A DNA stretch of 64,000 nt from Balaenoptera acutorostrata. Its lineage: Eukaryota; Chordata; Mammalia; Artiodactyla; Balaenopteridae. Positions 1 to 13,005 of this stretch are shown in pieces. The translations under genes and the position numbers were made by a program. Under the pieces are notes generated by a model. It had not been told where the DNA came from and did not search any database. It saw nothing but the letters and a program-made list of their open reading frames with translations. How positions within the stretch are numbered: position 1 is the stretch's first letter; each line of letters opens with the position of its first letter. The stretch lies in assembly GCF_949987535.1 (NCBI RefSeq), contig NC_080082.1, forward strand, positions 43,339,874 through 43,403,873, given 5' to 3'.

Positions 1-525
1 TGGATGAAACCAACTGGGAAAAGAGCCATTCTAAGCTGGGGACCATGGTGTCTTTCCCTAGTCTACACAGAAAGAGCGCTCTGAGGGAGACGAGCTGCTG
101 AAGTTTGGTAGCAAAATCTCCTATTCTGAAGAGAAACATTTCGTTGTAAGCGGGTTGCATCAGCCTTGCCTCATTTTCACAAGTGGCTATAAAGGAGGGC
201 AGTCAGTAGGCCTCACCCTTCAAGCCCACTCCAAGTTTCTAAAGAAAACACCAGGCCTCGGTGTGCTTTCCTGTGGCAAGTATACTTTGCTTTCATTCCT
301 TAGAGGGCACTTTGACTCAGAACTGCCCTATCCCAAGGATTCTGCAATGTTCAGCCCGATTGTTTGAGAACAGCTTTTCTGGCTCTTTCATGGATGAAAC
401 CAACTGGGAAAAGAGCCCTTCTAAGCTGGGGACAATGGTGTCTTTCCCTAGTATACACAGAAACAGAACTCTGAGGGAGAGGAGCTGCTGGCGTTTGGTA
501 GCAAAGTCTATTCTGAAGAGAAACA
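1..525. repeat. Partial HOR unit, left edge
   Basis: The tail of a preceding block A unit. It corresponds, at an offset of 8073 bp, to 8074-8598, the last part of the 12-monomer unit. The box at 139 is intact. The long monomer from 139 has a short form of the pre-box segment (AAAGTCTATTCTG, three bases missing), which explains its 387-bp length. Confidence 0.85.
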
Positions 526-542
526 TTTCTTTGCAAGCGGGT
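526..542 (+). other. Mutated CENP-B box (TTTCTTTG class)
   Basis: TTTCTTTGCAAGCGGGT: the essential G of TTCG is T, and a T-to-C change follows. The right half (CGGG) is kept. This form, or its CAAACGGGT derivative, is the common box-minus state of S monomers across the window. It is probably not bound by CENP-B (inference from known core requirements). Confidence 0.8.
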
Positions 543-876
543 TGCATCAGCCTTGCCACATTTTCTCAACTGGCTTTAAAGAAGGGCAGTCAGTTGGCAG
601 ACTTCCTTGAGGCCCTGCTTCCCAGGCTGGAAACTTTGCTTTCATTCCTTAGGTGGCACAATGGCTCAGGACTGCCTTACCCCAAGGATTCAGGGATGTG
701 CAGCCCGATTACTTGAGATCAGCCCTTCAGGCTCTTTCATGGCTGAAACCAACTGGGAAAAGTGCCGTTCTAAGCAGGGGACCATGGTGTCTTTCCCAAG
801 TCTACACAGATACAGCGCTCTGAGGGAAACGAGCTTCTAGCATTTGGTAGCAAAATCTGCTATGTGAAGAGAAACA

Positions 877-893
877 TTTCACTGTAAGTGGGT
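877..893 (+). other. Mutated CENP-B box (both CpGs lost)
   Basis: TTTCACTGTAAGTGGGT: TTCG has become TTCA and CGGG has become TGGG, the changes expected from deamination of methylated CpG on either strand. It is fixed in most S* monomers of block A. In block C, S* boxes at 50247 and 52432 keep TTCG and lose only CGGG. Confidence 0.78.
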
Positions 894-1228
894 TGCATCA
901 GCCTTGCTACATTTTCTCAACTGGCTTTAAAGTAGGGTAGTCATTTGGCAAACTTACTTGAGGCCCTGCTTCCCAGGCTGGAAATTTTGCTTTCATTCCT
1001 TAGGTAGCATATTGGCTCAGGACGGCCTTACCCCAAGGATTCAGGGATGTGCAGCCCGATTACTTGAGATCAGCCCTTCTGGCTCTTTCATGGATGAAAC
1101 CAACTGGGAAAAGAGTCGTTCTAAGCTGGGGACCATGGTGTCTTTCCCTAGTCTACACAGAAACAGCACTCTGAGTGAGACGAGCTACTGGCGTTTGGTA
1201 GCAAAATCTCCTATTCTGAAGAGAAACA
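877..1228. repeat. Example of S* monomer (352 bp)
   Basis: A short subtype marked by AATCTGCTATGTGAAG before the box and TTTAAAGTAGGGTAGTCATT after it. The box reads TTTCACTGTAAGTGGGT, with both CpGs lost. It occurs in blocks A and C only. Confidence 0.8.
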
Positions 1229-4191
1229 TTTCATTGTAAGCGGGTTGCATCAGCCTTGCCTCATTTTCACAAGTGGCTATAAAGGAGGGCAGTCAGTAGG
1301 CCTCACCCTTCAAGTCCACTCCAATTTCCTAGAGAAAACACTAGGTCACGGTTTGCTTTCCTGTGGCAAGTAAACTTTGCTTTCATTCCTTAGGGGGGCA
1401 CTTTGGCTCAGAACTGCCCTACCCCAAGGATTCAGGAATGTTCATCCCGATTGTTTGAGAGCAGCTTTTCTGGCTCTTTCATGGATGAAACCAACTGGGA
1501 AACGAGCCGTCCTAAGCTGGAGACCATGGTGTCTTACCCTAGTCTAACAGAAACAGCACTCTGAGGGAGACGAGCTGCTGGCGTTTGGTAGCAAAATCTC
1601 CTATTCTGAAGAGAAACATTTCGTTGTAAGCGGGTTGCATCAGCCTTGTCACATTTTCTGAACTGGCTTTAAAGAAGGGCAGTCAGTTGGCAGACTTCCT
1701 TGAGTCCCTGCTTCCCAGGCTGGAAACTTTGCTTTCATTCCTTCATTAGCACATTGGCTCAGGACGGCCTTACCCCAAGGATTCAGGGATGTGCAGCCCG
1801 ATTACTTGAAATCAGCCCTTCTGGCTCTTTCATGGATGAAACCAACTGGGAAAAGAGCCGTTCTAAGCTGGGGACCTAGGTGTTTTTCCCTAGTCTACAC
1901 AGAAACCGCACTCAGAGGGAGACGAGCTTCTGGCGTTTGGTAGCAAAATCTCCTATTCTGAAGAGAAACATTTCGTTGTAAGTGGGTTGCATCAGCCTTG
2001 CCACATTTTCTCAACTGGCTTTAAAGGAGGGTAGTCAGTTAGCCGACTTCCTTGAGGCCCGGCTTCCCAGGCTGGAAACTTTGCTTTCATTCCTTAGGTG
2101 GCACATTGGCTCAGGACTGCCTTAACCCAAGGATTCAGGGATGTGCAGCCCGATTACTTGAGATCAGCCCTTCAGGCTCTTTCATGGCTGAAACCAACTG
2201 GGAAAAGTGCCGTTCTAAGCAGGGGACCATGGTGTCTTTCCCTAGTCTACACAGATACAGCGCTCTGAGGGAAACGAGCTTCTGGCATTTGGTAGCAAAA
2301 TCTGCTATGTGAAGAGAAACATTTCACTGTAAGTGGGTTGCATCAACCTTGCTACATTTTCTCAACTGGCTTTAAAGTAGGGTAGTCATTTGGCAAACTT
2401 ACTTGAGGCCCTGCTTCCCAGGCTGGAAATTTTGCTTTCATTCCTTAGGTAGCACATTGGCTCAGGACGGCCTTACCCCAAGGATTCAGGGATGTGCAGC
2501 CCGATTACTTGAGATCAGCTCTTCTGGCTCTTTAATGGATGAAACCAACTGGGAAAAGAGCCGTTCTAAGCTGGGGACCATGGTGTCTTTCCCTAGTCTA
2601 CACAGAAACAGCACTCTGAGTGAGACGAGCTGCTGGCGTTTGGTAGCAAAATCTCCTATTCTGAAGAGAAACATTTCATTGTAAGCGGGTTGCATCAGCC
2701 TTGCCTCATTTTCACAAGTGGATATAAAGGAGAGCAGTCAGTAGGCCTCACCCTTCAAGCCCACTCCAATTTCCTAGAGAAAACACTAGGTCACGGTGTG
2801 CTTTCCTGTGGCAAGTAAACTTTGCTTTCATTCCTTAGGGGGCACTTTGGCTCAGAACTGCCCTACCCCAAAGATTCAGGAATGTTCATCCCGATTGTTT
2901 GAGAACAGCTTTTCTGGCTCTTTCATGGATGAAACCAACTGGGAAAAGAGCCGTCCTAAGCTGGAGACCATGGTGTCTTTCCCTAGTCTACACAGAATCA
3001 GCACTCTGAGTGAAACGAGCTGCTGGCATTTGGAAGCAAATCTCCTATTCTGAAGAGAAACATTTCGTTGTAAGCGGGTTTTATCAGCCTTGCCACGTTT
3101 TCTCAACTGGGTATAAAGGAGGGCAGTCAGTAGTCCTCACCCTTCAAACCTACTCCAATTTCATAGAGGAAACACCAAGCCTCGGTATGGTCTCCTGTGG
3201 CAAGGAAACTTTGCTTTCATCCCTTAGGTGGCACATTGGCTCAGAACTGCCCTACCCCAAGGATTCAGGGATGTGCAGCCCGATTACTTGAGATCAGCCC
3301 TTCTGGCTCTTTCATGGCTGAAACCAACTGGGAAAAGAGCTGTTCTAAGCTGGGGACCATGGTGTCTTTCCCTAGTCTACACAGAAACAGCACTCTGAGG
3401 GAGAGGAGCTGCTGGTGTTTGGTAGCACAATCTCCTATTCTGAAGAAAAACATTTCGTTGTAAGCGGGTTGCATCAGCCTTGTCACATTTTCTCAACTGG
3501 CTTTAAAGAAGGGCAGTCAGGTGGCAGACTTACTAGAGGCCCTGCTTCCCAGGCTGGAAATTTTACTTTCATTCCTTAGTTAGCACATTGGCTCAGGACG
3601 GCCTTACCCCAAGGATTCAGGGATGTGCAGCCCGTTTACTTGAGATCAGCCCTTCCGGCTCTTTCATGGATGAAACCACCTGGGAAAAGAGCCGTTCTTA
3701 GCTGGGGACCATGGTGTCTTTCCCTAGTCTACACAGAAACAGCACTCTGAGTGAAACGAGATGCTGGCGTTTGGTAGCAAAATCTCCTATTCTGAAGAGA
3801 AACATTTCCTTGTAAGCGGGTTGCCTCAGCCTTGCCTCATTTTCACAAGTGGCTATAAAGGAGGGCAGTCAGTAGGCCTCACCCTTCAAGCCCACTCCAA
3901 TTTCCTAGAGAAAACACCAGGCCACGGTGTGCTTTCCTGTGGCAAGTATACTTTGCTTTCATTCCTTAGAGGGCACTTTGACTCAGAACTGCCCTATCCC
4001 AAGGATTCTGCAATGTTCAGCCCGATTGTTTGAGAACAGCTTTTCTGGCTCTTTCATGGATGAAACCAACTGGGAAAAGAGCCCTTCTAAGCTGGGGACA
4101 ATGGTGTCTTTCCCTAGTATACACAGAAACAGAACTCTGAGGGAGAGGAGCTGCTGGCGTTTGGTAGCAAAGTCTATTCTGAAGAGAAACA

Positions 4192-7100
4192 TTTCTTTGC
4201 AAGCGGGTTGCATCAGCCTTGCCACATTTTCTCAACTGGCTTTAAAGAAGGGCAGTCAGTTGGCAGACTTCCTTGAGGCCCTGCTTCCCAGGCTGGAAAC
4301 TTTGCTTTCATTCCTTAGGTGGCACAATGGCTCAGGACTGCCTTACCCCAAGGATTCAGGGATGTGCAGCCCGATTACTTGAGATCAGCCCTTCAGGCTC
4401 TTTCATGGCTGAAACCAACTGGGAAAAGTGCCGTTCTAAGCAGGGGACCATGGTGTCTTTCCCAAGTCTACACAGATACAGCGCTCTGAGGGAAACGAGC
4501 TTCTAGCATTTGGTAGCAAAATCTGCTATGTGAAGAGAAACATTTCACTGTAAGTGGGTTGCATCAGCCTTGCTACATTTTCTCAACTGGCTTTAAAGTA
4601 GGGTAGTCATTTGGCAAACTTACTTGAGGCCCTGCTTCCCAGGCTGGAAATTTTGCTTTCATTCCTTAGGTAGCATATTGGCTCAGGACGGCCTTACCCC
4701 AAGGATTCAGGGATGTGCAGCCCGATTACTTGAGATCAGCCCTTCTGGCTCTTTCATGGATGAAACCAACTGGGAAAAGAGTCGTTCTAAGCTGGGGACC
4801 ATGGTGTCTTTCCCTAGTCTACACAGAAACAGCACTCTGAGTGAGACGAGCTACTGGCGTTTGGTAGCAAAATCTCCTATTCTGAAGAGAAACATTTCAT
4901 TGTAAGCGGGTTGCATCAGCCTTGCCTCATTTTCACAAGTGGCTATAAAGGAGGGCAGTCAGTAGGCCTCACCCTTCAAGTCCACTCCAATTTCCTAGAG
5001 AAAACACTAGGTCACGGTTTGCTTTCCTGTGGCAAGTAAACTTTGCTTTCATTCCTTAGGGGGGCACTTTGGCTCAGAACTGCCCTACCCCAAGGATTCA
5101 GGAATGTTCATCCCGATTGTTTGAGAGCAGCTTTTCTGGCTCTTTCATGGATGAAACCAACTGGGAAACGAGCCGTCCTAAGCTGGAGACCATGGTGTCT
5201 TACCCTAGTCTAACAGAAACAGCACTCTGAGGGAGACGAGCTGCTGGCGTTTGGTAGCAAAATCTCCTATTCTGAAGAGAAACATTTCGTTGTAAGCGGG
5301 TTGCATCAGCCTTGTCACATTTTCTGAACTGGCTTTAAAGAAGGGCAGTCAGTTGGCAGACTTCCTTGAGTCCCTGCTTCCCAGGCTGGAAACTTTGCTT
5401 TCATTCCTTCATTAGCACATTGGCTCAGGACGGCCTTACCCCAAGGATTCAGGGATGTGCAGCCCGATTACTTGAAATCAGCCCTTCTGGCTCTTTCATG
5501 GATGAAACCAACTGGGAAAAGAGCCGTTCTAAGCTGGGGACCTAGGTGTTTTTCCCTAGTCTACACAGAAACCGCACTCAGAGGGAGACGAGCTTCTGGC
5601 GTTTGGTAGCAAAATCTCCTATTCTGAAGAGAAACATTTCGTTGTAAGTGGGTTGCATCAGCCTTGCCACATTTTCTCAACTGGCTTTAAAGGAGGGTAG
5701 TCAGTTAGCCGACTTCCTTGAGGCCCGGCTTCCCAGGCTGGAAACTTTGCTTTCATTCCTTAGGTGGCACATTGGCTCAGGACTGCCTTAACCCAAGGAT
5801 TCAGGGATGTGCAGCCCGATTACTTGAGATCAGCCCTTCAGGCTCTTTCATGGCTGAAACCAACTGGGAAAAGTGCCGTTCTAAGCAGGGGACCATGGTG
5901 TCTTTCCCTAGTCTACACAGATACAGCGCTCTGAGGGAAACGAGCTTCTGGCATTTGGTAGCAAAATCTGCTATGTGAAGAGAAACATTTCACTGTAAGT
6001 GGGTTGCATCAACCTTGCTACATTTTCTCAACTGGCTTTAAAGTAGGGTAGTCATTTGGCAAACTTACTTGAGGCCCTGCTTCCCAGGCTGGAAATTTTG
6101 CTTTCATTCCTTAGGTAGCACATTGGCTCAGGACGGCCTTACCCCAAGGATTCAGGGATGTGCAGCCCGATTACTTGAGATCAGCTCTTCTGGCTCTTTA
6201 ATGGATGAAACCAACTGGGAAAAGAGCCGTTCTAAGCTGGGGACCATGGTGTCTTTCCCTAGTCTACACAGAAACAGCACTCTGAGTGAGACGAGCTGCT
6301 GGCGTTTGGTAGCAAAATCTCCTATTCTGAAGAGAAACATTTCATTGTAAGCGGGTTGCATCAGCCTTGCCTCATTTTCACAAGTGGATATAAAGGAGAG
6401 CAGTCAGTAGGCCTCACCCTTCAAGCCCACTCCAATTTCCTAGAGAAAACACTAGGTCACGGTGTGCTTTCCTGTGGCAAGTAAACTTTGCTTTCATTCC
6501 TTAGGGGGCACTTTGGCTCAGAACTGCCCTACCCCAAAGATTCAGGAATGTTCATCCCGATTGTTTGAGAACAGCTTTTCTGGCTCTTTCATGGATGAAA
6601 CCAACTGGGAAAAGAGCCGTCCTAAGCTGGAGACCATGGTGTCTTTCCCTAGTCTACACAGAATCAGCACTCTGAGTGAAACGAGCTGCTGGCATTTGGA
6701 AGCAAATCTCCTATTCTGAAGAGAAACATTTCGTTGTAAGCGGGTTTTATCAGCCTTGCCACGTTTTCTCAACTGGGTATAAAGGAGGGCAGTCAGTAGT
6801 CCTCACCCTTCAAACCTACTCCAATTTCATAGAGGAAACACCAAGCCTCGGTATGGTCTCCTGTGGCAAGGAAACTTTGCTTTCATCCCTTAGGTGGCAC
6901 ATTGGCTCAGAACTGCCCTACCCCAAGGATTCAGGGATGTGCAGCCCGATTACTTGAGATCAGCCCTTCTGGCTCTTTCATGGCTGAAACCAACTGGGAA
7001 AAGAGCTGTTCTAAGCTGGGGACCATGGTGTCTTTCCCTAGTCTACACAGAAACAGCACTCTGAGGGAGAGGAGCTGCTGGTGTTTGGTAGCACAATCTC

Positions 7101-8598
7101 CTATTCTGAAGAAAAACATTTCGTTGTAAGCGGGTTGCATCAGCCTTGTCACATTTTCTCAACTGGCTTTAAAGAAGGGCAGTCAGGTGGCAGACTTACT
7201 AGAGGCCCTGCTTCCCAGGCTGGAAATTTTACTTTCATTCCTTAGTTAGCACATTGGCTCAGGACGGCCTTACCCCAAGGATTCAGGGATGTGCAGCCCG
7301 TTTACTTGAGATCAGCCCTTCCGGCTCTTTCATGGATGAAACCACCTGGGAAAAGAGCCGTTCTTAGCTGGGGACCATGGTGTCTTTCCCTAGTCTACAC
7401 AGAAACAGCACTCTGAGTGAAACGAGATGCTGGCGTTTGGTAGCAAAATCTCCTATTCTGAAGAGAAACATTTCCTTGTAAGCGGGTTGCCTCAGCCTTG
7501 CCTCATTTTCACAAGTGGCTATAAAGGAGGGCAGTCAGTAGGCCTCACCCTTCAAGCCCACTCCAATTTCCTAGAGAAAACACCAGGCCACGGTGTGCTT
7601 TCCTGTGGCAAGTAAACTTTGCTTTCATTCCTTACGGGGCACTTTGGCTCAGAACTGCCCTACCCCAAGGATTCAGGAATGTTCATCCCGATTGTTTCAG
7701 AACAGCTTTTCTAGCTCTTTCATGGATGAAACCAACTGGGAAAAGAGCCGTTCTAAGCTGGGCACCATGGTGTCTTACCCTAGTCTAACAGAAACAGCAC
7801 TCTGAGGGAGAGGAGCTGCTGGCGTTTGGTAGCAAAATCTCCTATTCTGAAGAGAAACATTTCGTTGTAAGCGGGTTGCATCAGCCTTGTCACATTTTCT
7901 GAACTGGCTTTAAAGAAGGGCAGTCAGTTGGCAGACTTCCTTGAGGCCCTGCCTCCCAGGCTGGAACCTTTGCTTTCATTCCATAGTTAGCACATTGGCT
8001 CACGACGGCCTTACCACAAGGATTCAGGGATGTGCAGCCCGATTACTTGAGATCAGCCCTTCTGGCTCTTTCATGGATGAAACCAACTGGGAAAAGAGCC
8101 ATTCTAAGCTGGGGACCATGGTGTCTTTCCCTAGTCTACACAGAAAGAGCGCTCTGAGGGAGACGAGCTGCTGAAGTTTGGTAGCAAAATCTCCTATTCT
8201 GAAGAGAAACATTTCGTTGTAAGCGGGTTGCATCAGCCTTGCCTCATTTTCACAAGTGGCTATAAAGGAGGGCAGTCAGTAGGCCTCACCCTTCAAGCCC
8301 ACTCCAAGTTTCTAAAGAAAACACCAGGCCTCGGTGTGCTTTCCTGTGGCAAGTATACTTTGCTTTCATTCCTTAGAGGGCACTTTGACTCAGAACTGCC
8401 CTATCCCAAGGATTCTGCAATGTTCAGCCCGATTGTTTGAGAACAGCTTTTCTGGCTCTTTCATGGATGAAACCAACTGGGAAAAGAGCCCTTCTAAGCT
8501 GGGGACAATGGTGTCTTTCCCTAGTATACACAGAAACAGAACTCTGAGGGAGAGGAGCTGCTGGCGTTTGGTAGCAAAGTCTATTCTGAAGAGAAACA
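4192..8598. repeat. HOR unit A2, 4407 bp, 12 monomers
   Basis: Monomers: 4192 S, 4543 S*, 4895 L, 5285 S, 5637 S, 5988 S*, 6340 L, 6729 L2, 7119 S, 7471 L, 7860 S, 8212 L. Boxes are intact at 5285, 6729, 7119, 7860 and 8212. This is the longest unit form in the window and the reference against which the shorter block A units read as deletions. Confidence 0.87.
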
Positions 8599-11500
8599 TT
8601 TCTTTGCAAGCGGGTTGCATCAGCCTTGCCACATTTTCTCAACTGGCTTTAAAGAAGGGCAGTCAGTTGGCAGACTTCCTTGAGGCCCTGCTTCCCAGGC
8701 TGGAAACTTTGCTTTCATTCCTTAGGTGGCACAATGGCTCAGGACTGCCTTACCCCAAGGATTCAGGGATGTGCAGCCCGATTACTTGAGATCAGCCCTT
8801 CAGGCTCTTTCATGGCTGAAACCAACTGGGAAAAGTGCCGTTCTAAGCAGGGGACCATGGTGTCTTTCCCAAGTCTACACAGATACAGCGCTCTGAGGGA
8901 AACGAGCTTCTAGCATTTGGTAGCAAAATCTGCTATGTGAAGAGAAACATTTCACTGTAAGTGGGTTGCATCAGCCTTGCTACATTTTCTCAACTGGCTT
9001 TAAAGTAGGGTAGTCATTTGGCAAACTTACTTGAGGCCCTGCTTCCCAGGCTGGAAATTTTGCTTTCATTCCTTAGGTAGCATATTGGCTCAGGACGGCC
9101 TTACCCCAAGGATTCAGGGATGTGCAGCCCGATTACTTGAGATCAGCCCTTCTGGCTCTTTCATGGATGAAACCAACTGGGAAAAGAGTCGTTCTAAGCT
9201 GGGGACCATGGTGTCTTTCCCTAGTCTACACAGAAACAGCACTCTGAGTGAGACGAGCTACTGGCGTTTGGTAGCAAAATCTCCTATTCTGAAGAGAAAC
9301 ATTTCATTGTAAGCGGGTTGCATCAGCCTTGCCTCATTTTCACAAGTGGCTATAAAGGAGGGCAGTCAGTAGGCCTCACCCTTCAAGTCCACTCCAATTT
9401 CCTAGAGAAAACACTAGGTCACGGTTTGCTTTCCTGTGGCAAGTAAACTTTGCTTTCATTCCTTAGGGGGGCACTTTGGCTCAGAACTGCCCTACCCCAA
9501 GGATTCAGGAATGTTCATCCCGATTGTTTGAGAGCAGCTTTTCTGGCTCTTTCATGGATGAAACCAACTGGGAAACGAGCCGTCCTAAGCTGGAGACCAT
9601 GGTGTCTTACCCTAGTCTAACAGAAACAGCACTCTGAGGGAGACGAGCTGCTGGCGTTTGGTAGCAAAATCTCCTATTCTGAAGAGAAACATTTCGTTGT
9701 AAGCGGGTTGCATCAGCCTTGTCACATTTTCTGAACTGGCTTTAAAGAAGGGCAGTCAGTTGGCAGACTTCCTTGAGTCCCTGCTTCCCAGGCTGGAAAC
9801 TTTGCTTTCATTCCTTCATTAGCACATTGGCTCAGGACGGCCTTACCCCAAGGATTCAGGGATGTGCAGCCCGATTACTTGAAATCAGCCCTTCTGGCTC
9901 TTTCATGGATGAAACCAACTGGGAAAAGAGCCGTTCTAAGCTGGGGACCTAGGTGTTTTTCCCTAGTCTACACAGAAACCGCACTCAGAGGGAGACGAGC
10001 TTCTGGCGTTTGGTAGCAAAATCTCCTATTCTGAAGAGAAACATTTCGTTGTAAGTGGGTTGCATCAGCCTTGCCACATTTTCTCAACTGGCTTTAAAGG
10101 AGGGTAGTCAGTTAGCCGACTTCCTTGAGGCCCGGCTTCCCAGGCTGGAAACTTTGCTTTCATTCCTTAGGTGGCACATTGGCTCAGGACTGCCTTAACC
10201 CAAGGATTCAGGGATGTGCAGCCCGATTACTTGAGATCAGCCCTTCAGGCTCTTTCATGGCTGAAACCAACTGGGAAAAGTGCCGTTCTAAGCAGGGGAC
10301 CATGGTGTCTTTCCCTAGTCTACACAGATACAGCGCTCTGAGGGAAACGAGCTTCTGGCATTTGGTAGCAAAATCTGCTATGTGAAGAGAAACATTTCAC
10401 TGTAAGTGGGTTGCATCAACCTTGCTACATTTTCTCAACTGGCTTTAAAGTAGGGTAGTCATTTGGCAAACTTACTTGAGGCCCTGCTTCCCAGGCTGGA
10501 AATTTTGCTTTCATTCCTTAGGTAGCACATTGGCTCAGGACGGCCTTACCCCAAGGATTCAGGGATGTGCAGCCCGATTACTTGAGATCAGCTCTTCTGG
10601 CTCTTTAATGGATGAAACCAACTGGGAAAAGAGCCGTTCTAAGCTGGGGACCATGGTGTCTTTCCCTAGTCTACACAGAAACAGCACTCTGAGTGAGACG
10701 AGCTGCTGGCGTTTGGTAGCAAAATCTCCTATTCTGAAGAGAAACATTTCATTGTAAGCGGGTTGCATCAGCCTTGTCTCATTTTCACAAGTGGATATAA
10801 AGGAGAGCAGTCAGTAGGCCTCACCCTTCAAGCCCACTCCAATTTCCTAGAGAAAACACTAGGTCACGGTGTGCTTTCCTGTGGCAAGTAAACTTTGCTT
10901 TCATTCCTTAGGGGGCACTTTGGCTCAGAACTGCCCTACCCCAAAGATTCAGGAATGTTCATCCCGATTGTTTGAGAACAGCTTTTCTGGCTCTTTCATG
11001 GATGAAACCAACTGGGAAAAGAGCCGTCCTAAGCTGGAGACCATGGTGTCTTTCCCTAGTCTACACAGAATCAGCACTCTGAGTGAAACGAGCTGCTGGC
11101 ATTTGGAAGCAAATCTCCTATTCTGAAGAGAAACATTTCGTTGTAAGCGGGTTTTATCAGCCTTGCCACGTTTTCTCAACTGGGTATAAAGGAGGGCAGT
11201 CAGTAGTCCTCACCCTTCAAACCTACTCCAATTTCATAGAGGAAACACCAAGCCTCGGTATGGTCTCCTGTGGCAAGGAAACTTTGCTTTCATCCCTTAG
11301 GTGGCACATTGGCTCAGAACTGCCCTACCCCAAGGATTCAGGGATGTGCAGCCCGATTACTTGAGATCAGCCCTTCTGGCTCTTTCATGGCTGAAACCAA
11401 CTGGGAAAAGAGCTGTTCTAAGCTGGGGACCATGGTGTCTTTCCCTAGTCTACACAGAAACAGCACTCTGAGGGAGAGGAGCTGCTGGTGTTTGGTAGCA

Positions 11501-13005
11501 CAATCTCCTATTCTGAAGAGAAACATTTCGTTGTAAGCGGGTTGCATCAGCCTTGTCACATTTTCTCAACTGGCTTTAAAGAAGGGCAGTCAGGTGGCAG
11601 ACTTACTAGAGGCCCTGCTTCCCAGGCTGGAAATTTTACTTTCATTCCTTAGTTAGCACATTGGCTCAGGACGGCCTTACCCCAAGGATTCAGGGATGTG
11701 CAGCCCGATTACTTGAGATCAGCCCTTCCGGCTCTTTCATGGATGAAACCACCTGGGAAAAGAGCCGTTCTTAGCTGGGGACCATGGTGTCTTTCCCTAG
11801 TCTACACAGAAACAGCACTCTGAGTGAAACGAGATGCTGGCGTTTGGTAGCAAAATCTCCTATTCTGAAGAGAAACATTTCCTTGTAAGCGGGTTGCCTC
11901 AGCCTTGCCTCATTTTCACAAGTGGCTATAAAGGAGGGCAGTCAGTAGGCCTCACCCTTCAAGCCCACTCCAATTTCCTAGAGAAAACACCAGGCCACGG
12001 TGTGCTTTCCTGTGGCAAGTAAACTTTGCTTTCATTCCTTACGGGGCACTTTGGCTCAGAACTGCCCTACCCCAAGGATTCAGGAATGTTCAGCCCGATT
12101 GTTTGAGAACAGCTTTTCTAGCTCTTTCATGGATGAAACCGACTGGGAAAAGAGCCGTTCTAAGCTGGGCACCATGGTGTCTTACCCTAGTCTAACAGAA
12201 ACAGCACTCTGAGGGAGAGGAGCTGCTGGCGTTTGGTAGCAAAATCTCCTATTCTGAAGAGAAACATTTCGTTGTAAGCGGGTTGCATCAGCCTTGTCAC
12301 ATTTTCTGAACTGGCTTTAAAGAAGGGCAGTCAGTTGGCAGACTTCCTTGAGGCCCTGCCTCCCAGGCTGGAAACTTTGTTTTCATTCCATAGTGAGCAC
12401 ATTGGCTCACGACGGCTTTACCACAAGGATTCAGGGATGTGCAGCCCGATTACTTGAGATCAGCCCTTCTGGCTCTTTCATGGATGAAACCAACTGGGAA
12501 AAGAGCCATTCTAAGCTGGGGACCATGGTGTCTTTCCCTAGTCTACACAGAAAGAGCGCTCTGAGGGAGACGAGCTGCTGAAGTTTGGTAGCAAAATCTC
12601 CTATTCTGAAGAAAAACATTTCGTTGTAAGCGGGTTGCATCAGCCTTGCCTCATTTTCACAAGTGGCTATAAAGGAGGGCAGTCAGTAGGCCTCACCCTT
12701 CAAGCCCACTCCAAGTTTCTAAAGAAAACACCAGGCCTCGGTGTGCTTTCCTGTGGCAAGTATACTTTGCTTTCATTCCTTAGAGGGCACTTTGACTCAG
12801 AACTGCCCTATCCCAAGGATTCTGCAATGTTCAGCCCGATTGTTTGAGAACAGCTTTTCTGGCTCTTTCATGGATGAAACCAACTGGGAAAAGAGCCCTT
12901 CTAAGCTGGGGACAATGGTGTCTTTCCCTAGTATACACAGAAACAGAACTCTGAGGGAGAGGAGCTGCTGGCGTTTGGTAGCAAAGTCTATTCTGAAGAG
13001 AAACA
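8599..13005. repeat. HOR unit A3, 4407 bp, 12 monomers
   Basis: A near-identical copy of the preceding 12-monomer unit at an offset of 4407 bp. Intact boxes are at 9692, 11136, 11526, 12267 and 12619. Differences I noticed are scattered single bases, for example at 10777 (GTCTCATT against GCCTCATT), and a cluster around 12085-12145 in the S-L pair near the end. Confidence 0.87.

Larger units (their letters stand above)
526..4191. repeat. HOR unit A1, 3666 bp, 10 monomers
   Basis: Monomer starts and types: 526 S, 877 S*, 1229 L, 1619 S, 1971 S, 2322 S*, 2674 L, 3063 L2, 3453 S, 3805 L. Boxes are intact at 1619, 3063 and 3453. It lacks two monomers present at the end of unit A2. The last monomer is a hybrid: it begins like the one at 7471 and continues like the one at 8212, so a two-monomer (741 bp) deletion is likely. 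Confidence 0.85.

Noticed and set aside
1971..1987. CENP-B box at 1971 (and 5637, 10044) counted as intact
   Set aside because: TTTCGTTGTAAGTGGGT keeps TTCG but has TGGG for CGGG, which breaks the required core, so it was scored as mutated.
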